A stretch of 64,000 nucleotides of DNA from Quercus robur (Eukaryota > Streptophyta > Magnoliopsida > Fagales > Fagaceae), in assembly GCF_932294415.1 (NCBI RefSeq), contig NC_065537.1, positions 63,130,290 to 63,194,289 on the forward strand, given 5' to 3'. Position numbers and translations under genes: made by a program. Below are positions 59,029-64,000 of this stretch, in pieces (position 1 is the stretch's first letter; every line of letters begins with the position of its first letter). Under the pieces are notes generated by a model, which saw only the letters and a list, made by a program, of their open reading frames with translations, had not been told where the DNA came from and searched no databases.

Positions 59029-61017
59029 TCAATGTTTTTCATGAAGAAGAGGAGACCAAGGAGTGGCAATTAGCTTCAAATCATTCTTTCTCCTACATGA
59101 TAATCCAAAAGATTCAGACATGTCAATTTCTTCTGGTTTGATCTCATTAGGGAGTTTCCAATTGAAGTGATATAGCAATTGAGAAAGAACAAGTTCAATG
59201 TTTGCAAGAGCAAAAGATATGCCAGGACATATCCTCCTACCACCTCCAAATGGAATGAATTCAAAGTTTGCCCCTCTAAAATCAATATGAGAACCTTGGA
59301 ATCTCTCCGGGTGAAAGCAATCAGAATCACTCCAATATTCAGTATCTCTCCCTATAGCCCATGCATTAATGTATACTTTTGTATTGTTTGGTATCTCATA
59401 GCCATTGATTTCACATTTTTCTCTTGATTCCCTTGGGATCAAGGCAGCAGGAGGATGCAATCGTAAAGTTTCTTTCACAACTAGTTTCAAGTAATCTAGT
59501 TTTTGAATGTCAACCTCATCAATATTCTTCCGCCCTTTAAGGACTTGTCGCACTTCAGCTTGTGTCTTCTCCATTACTTTTGGATTTCTCAATAATTCTG
59601 ACATTGACCATTCTATCATGGTTGCTGAAGTCTCACTTGCTCCAGAGAAGATGTCCTGAAAAAGAATGTTGAATTACAATCACAATGTGATTTGAATGTT
59701 TAATATTAAGCAAAATAGGGTAACCTGATAATTTGGAAAAAAAAGAAAAAAGAAATTAAGGAAAATCATTTTTTAGTCTCTTATTACGTTTTCCATCCAA
59801 AATCATAATTCATGACCTAGATGTTGATTTTTGTTAAGAGGGAAAGAAAAGCATAAAAGAAAAATGAAAATGCAACAAAAGAAATGTAGGTAAAAAATTG
59901 ATGGATCTTATTGAGTGGTTTTAGGACCACAAGGTTTTCGCCCAAACTTTACCATAACTTCAACCTGATAAATTGTAAATGGTTACCGGTTACATATTAC
60001 TTTCAAATGGACGCACAATTTAGTTTTCACTACTCGAAATTTGCAAGATTACAATGTTGTTACAAAATGTAATGAAAATAATTGTGATCCGAAATTTTCT
60101 CAATCTTATTTGCTTACCAGGGTGACAGCTTTGATGCGGTTGCTGGTGAGATTAAATTCAAGCTCACCCGATTCCTGAAGTTTTAGAAGTACATCAACTA
60201 TATCATCATGATCACTTGCATGTTTGTTGGCTGAAGTGGCACACCTTTTCTTCTTATGATCGTTGATTATATCATCGAGAATCTTGTCAAGTTTTTTGTG
60301 CATTTTCTTCAAGGCGGGCTTCTTTCCAGTAAGGAAGCTAAGGAACTTTAGTGAAGGAAACAAATCGGGCACTTCAAAGCCTCCACTGAGAATAAACGTT
60401 TCCTTGATTAGTGATATGAGTTCCTCTTCATATTTGCACTTCTTCCCAATGGCTGCCCTGGCAGTGATACCATATGTCAAGGAGGAGATTTTCTCTGTGA
60501 AATTGATTTGAAGTCCCGCAGACGAAGAAATGCCTTCAACAAGATTCCACACCTCTTCTTCTCTTATTGATCTAAATGACTGGATTCGCTTCGCGCTCAG
60601 GAACTGCATGACACAAAGCTTTCGCATTTGTCTCCAATATTCATCATAAGGAGCAAAGATCATACCTGAATTATCATAAGACATAACTTCAATGGCAAGG
60701 AGTACTGGCCTATTTGCCAAAGCAGCATCGTGTGTCTTTAACACCTCTTTGGCTACTTTTGGTGATGAAATGATTATAGCCAAGACCTCACCCAACTGAA
60801 GTTGCATAATGGGTCCATATTTTTTGGCTAAATCTCTCAAGCATCGATGTGGTTGAAAGAAAATCAGTTGGTGCAAATTCCCTATAAGAGGCAGTTTCCA
60901 TGGCCCAGGCAACAACTTATGGCTTTGGTCTTTGGCTTTGAACCTCTTCAAATAAATTATCAGTATAAAAAAGAAGAGGAGGCAAGTAAAGAAGGAAAAG
61001 GGGGGATCTTGGAGCAT
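59029..61017 (-). CDS. P450-D: intact CYP71D-like cytochrome P450 (two exons)
   Basis: Exon 1 is 61017-60118 (300 codons), intron 60117-59656 with donor GTAAGC and acceptor TCAG, exon 2 59655-59029 including the stop. The product is 508 residues, the usual length for the family. In order: a hydrophobic ER anchor (about 7-23), basic linker, hinge LPGP (36-39, normally PPGP), helix C YWRQMRK (about 130), I-helix GASETS (305-310), ExxR at 362-365 in KETLR, HPERF (PERF 416-419), and haem loop FGGGRRICPG with the thiolate ligand Cys443. It should be a membrane-bound, NADPH-P450 reductase-dependent monooxygenase; CYP71D relatives oxidise terpenoids, alkaloids or other specialised metabolites, but its substrate cannot be read from sequence. 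An ATG at 61078 starts an 11-codon frame unlikely to be used (see the promoter box). It is the only complete gene in the window. Confidence 0.95.
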
Positions 61018-61084
61018 TTTGGGACACTAATAATGAAGCCCTATTTTAAGCCGTGTGATTTGTTTTCGTAGTTGCCATGAACAC

Positions 61085-61098
61085 TAGGTGTACTTATA
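61085..61098 (-). promoter_or_regulatory. Conserved TATA-type box of P450-D
   Basis: The minus strand reads TATAAGTACACCTA, shared by all five P450 5' regions in the window. A start of transcription about 30 bases downstream would fall between the ATG at 61078 and the main ATG at 61017, which supports 61017 as the translation start. Confidence 0.68.
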
Positions 61099-61274
61099 GT
61101 AGTTTTTTTTTTTTTTTTTTTGAATGATTGCGTACTTGTAGGGTTTTATCTCTTATCTTGCTTCCGCGTTTATTTTCTATTTCATTCAATTTATTTAATA
61201 GTATTTTTTTGGTAAATTATTTAATTGCATCTTTGTCTCCTCTTATATATACTATTTTTGCATATATATATGTA

Positions 61275-61305
<31 letters not shown>

Positions 61306-61964
61306 TTCTTTTTTGATAAACATTTTTACATATTACTTTGTAATGCTGTTTTCATTCAAAAAAATAAAAAAATAGTTACATTGTTTTCCACTATATTTAA
61401 AATACATTGTAGAATTTCTTCCACCCAACACAACACATCATATGGTCTAATGTTGGGCCTACTGTGCAATTATTTTTGCTGCTCTGTTAACAACACTACT
61501 TGACACCACTGCACAATTATTGCACTACTCTGCTCTGCTGTGTGAAACTAGTACCGCTGTATTTTAGAAAATATGCTCAATACATAAGTTGGTGCTACAA
61601 TCCAACTTCTTCTTTTCGAATTATACAGACTACAGCTTTTTTACATATGTCCACGTGAAAACTTTCTGCATTCTTCTCTTTTCAAATAGTCTTACACGTT
61701 TTTCAAATAATAATTCTCGAAACTCGGCTGTTTCAATGAAGTTTTGTTTTCTCCATGGACGGATTCAAGATTTCGAGTAAGAGGTGCTAGAGTAATAAAA
61801 AAAATAATAATAATTAAACATTTATTTAGTATTAGCGAACTATCACCAAAGATAAATACATAAAATTATTGTTTCATAATACATTATAATATATGATGGA
61901 AGAAGTGACTAATAGGTAGCCCACGATTTATAAATCATTTTTCACATGCGTCCTGGGTTTGATG
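61099..61964 (-). repeat. P450-D upstream region, fourth copy of the promoter family
   Basis: It shares the blocks listed for the P450-C upstream region and is closest in plan to U1 and U2, but is shortened between 61870 and 61910. It ends at the target site of the next element. Confidence 0.85.
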
Positions 61965-62710
61965 GCATAGGGTGGCCCCATGTATAGTTCAGGGGGGTTC
62001 AAATGAACCCCCTGAGCTAGAAATTTTTTTTATTTTATATATAATATTTTTTTTTATTTGATCCCCCTAAATAAAAATTTGAACACTTTGACTCTAAATT
62101 TTTTTAAAGCTCACTTGAAATAAGTTTAATTATGATAGTCTAAACAATATTTTGATATCTTTAAATACAAAAAATGCCTAATAACAATCCAATTTTATAT
62201 AAAATCTGGGAGAAATTGTAAGCCCACAACAAAGTAAATTTTTTTTTTTTCATCTAAAATCTTTTTAAAAAGTCCATTTAGGTCTTAATAAATTTGAAAT
62301 AAACTAATGAAAAATTCATAGTTTACATTGTAGTATCATTGTAATATTTACATTGTTTCTAAACAAAAGTGTACAATATTGTATAGTTTTTGCAAATGTG
62401 TATAGTATAATTATCTATAATATAAATTTTACATTAATAGTACAATGTAAACATATAATTGTCCTAAACTAATAAATAAAAATATTTCAAGTAGTAATAA
62501 TTAAAATTCACTTAATAACAATAATTAACATGTTCATTATATTAAGAAAAAACATGTCAAATGAACTTATAGTTTATTTTTTATTTTATTACTAGTACAT
62601 ATTATAGACAAATTTGTAACAAGGAAACCATATAAATCGTAAAATTTATATTTTATCTAAGATGTATTTTTTTATTGACTCCCCTAAAAAAAATCCTAGA
62701 ATTGCCACTA
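61965..62710. mobile_element. Non-autonomous element in the P450-D upstream region
   Basis: TTTGATG is present on both sides (61958-61964 and 62711-62717). The related promoter copies have TTTGATGTACTACAAGAGCA uninterrupted at this point. The ends carry GGGTGGCCCC... CAGGGGGGTTC and GACTCCCCTAA...AATTGCCACT, degenerate inverses of a common plant DNA-transposon type. The interior is AT-rich and non-coding. Confidence 0.7.
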
Positions 62711-62767
62711 TTTGATGAACTACATGAGCAAAAGTCTTTGTTGAAAGAAGTGACTTCTAAGATAGCT

Positions 62768-63595
62768 AACAAACCATTTTTTGTCTTTTTCTTAAATGCT
62801 AACCACTTTTTGATTTTATCCTCATCAGATTCCTTACTCTAAAACTTATTTCATGTAAATATTATTTTTTTTCATTAGTTTTTTTTATTATTTTTATTAT
62901 TTTTTAAACCACACTTTTCTTTCATCACAGTTATCAAAACCGAGATAGATAAGCTAATGTTAAGTTTTTTTTTTTTTTTTTGATTTCTTCTCTAAACATT
63001 TTGGACCTTTACCTTATTTTAGGGAGTTTGCTACCAATGCCCTAAGTAAGGGCCTTGTATCTTTGCAAAAAAATGGTGTTGTCAACCTGTCATTACTTTT
63101 TAAAATAAAAGTTTGTTTATTATCTTCAACACGTGTTGTGCCTGCCTTTTTTCTTTTTCTTTTTTTTCTTTTAACACAATGATATGTGGACTGGTTGTTT
63201 GGGCTACAATATATGGTTATTTGAACTGATTTGTGATGTAATTTTGACTTTGGACTGATCTGTTGAGGGGGTTCAAGATTTTGGAGAGACAAAGGATCAA
63301 GTTTTATTTTCCTTGTCGCATTGGGCCCTAATGTCGTTCCATTTATGTTAATAGTTGTAGGTAAACCAGAGTGCGTTTTAAAATACATGTAAAGTTTTAC
63401 TTAGAAGAGGGGGTTGATCTAGTCAAAAGAAGTCACTATCGAAGAAGTTGTTGCGATATTTTTGCATGTACTAGCTCTGTTGCTCATATACAACTTGAAG
63501 AATAGAGTGATCAAGTTTACATATATATCATGGTTCGAATGGAACAATAAGCTAGCAATTCAATAGAGTTTTGCCAAAGGCTACTTGAAATATCG
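62768..63595. repeat. Segmental duplication, copy 2 (partner 49577-50383)
   Basis: It is the same sequence as 49577-50383 with small indels. A 124-codon minus-strand open frame (63014-63388) has no known motif. Confidence 0.9.
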
Positions 63596-63985
63596 GAGAA
63601 AATTAGCCTTTATCCCTTTCGTGCAAAAAATCCAACATTTTGCCTCCTTTCCTAAACTAATTAAAGAAATGCCCCTATTTTGAAATTCAATTTTCTCAAA
63701 ATCAAGTTTAATGTAAAACTCGATTTGTAGAAAATCAAGTACGGGGCGATCAAACTTAAAAATAAAAATAAAAATAAAAACTTGCATGGCGCTCGAGTTC
63801 CATTTAAAATGCTACTATAGGGCTCCAGAAATTTTTTTTTTTTAATTTTCAATTTGTTATAACTCAATTGTCCAAAAATCGAGTTTTAAATTGAAACTCG
63901 ATTTTTAGATCTAGTTTCAAAACAGAGATATTTCCCTAATTAGTTTAGAAAATAGGGAAAAATGCTGAATTTTTTTATTAAAAAA
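63596..63985. mobile_element. Foldback/MITE with ~60-bp inverted repeats
   Basis: The left arm CCTAAACTAATTAAAGAAAT and the right arm ATTTCCCTAATTAGTTTAG are inverses within longer, imperfect arms of about 60 bases. Inner AAAATCGAGTTTTA...AAACTCGATTTT words form a second inverted pair. The element begins exactly where the segmental duplication ends. Its right border may be just at the window end. Confidence 0.7.
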
Positions 63986-64000
63986 ATAAAATTAAAAAAA

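Noticed and set aside
63014..63388. 124-codon minus-strand open frame
   Set aside because: No known motif, low-complexity lysine/arginine segment, and it lies in a duplicated non-coding segment with indels in the partner copy.

Overview
The window is nuclear DNA of a flowering plant, most likely a woody eudicot. It is AT-rich and intron-bearing, with plant Copia elements primed by initiator tRNA-Met, CACTA, hAT, Helitron and LINE elements, and a plant A-type cytochrome P450 family. The style of the repeats suggests Fagaceae, but that is only an impression. No bacterial operon, CRISPR array, rRNA or tRNA gene was seen.

The host content is a decayed local cluster of CYP71-type (CYP71D-like) P450 genes. 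Copy A (8013-8568, +) is the 3' end of a gene cut by a Copia element. Copy B (23713-26927, +) is a pseudogene with three frameshifts, a MITE and a solo LTR in exon 1. Copy C (29397-31766, -) has an intact exon 2 and a ruined exon 1. Copy D (59029-61017, -) is the only intact gene: two exons, 508 residues, all P450 signatures. Two further copies of the P450 upstream region (near 35405-37700 and 40105-42410) have kept the promoter and first codons but lost the gene body.

Layout. 1-8012: a Sirevirus-like Copia element on the minus strand that has pol and an env-like ORF but almost no gag; its 3' LTR lies off the left edge. 8013-8568: P450-A. 8569-15626: intergenic DNA with a 254-bp tandem duplication, a 5'-truncated LINE with target-site duplications, a TC/TA microsatellite, a solo LTR and a Helitron-like 3' end. 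15627-22946: a complete-ended Copia element with gag and env-like remnants but no pol. 22952-34040: P450-B and P450-C with their insertions. 34501-43953: a 4.7-kb direct tandem duplication. 42908-45162: a long solo LTR. 45363-50383: a terminal-inverted-repeat element, a 390-bp tandem array with a compositionally foreign insert, and a MITE. 51080-55333: an LTR-like segment and a Helitron with eight internal tandem repeats. 55819-58095: a CACTA element with an hAT element nested in it. 59029-61100: P450-D and its promoter. 61965-64000: more inserted elements and a second copy of the 49.6-50.4 kb segment.

No previously undescribed system with a clear function is evident. The most unusual signals are two Copia families with reciprocal losses (gag in one, pol in the other), each repeating its own short palindromic LTR motif just upstream of its env-like ORF; the serial spread of a P450 promoter without its gene; and a Helitron that has repeatedly duplicated its own 5' terminal sequence.
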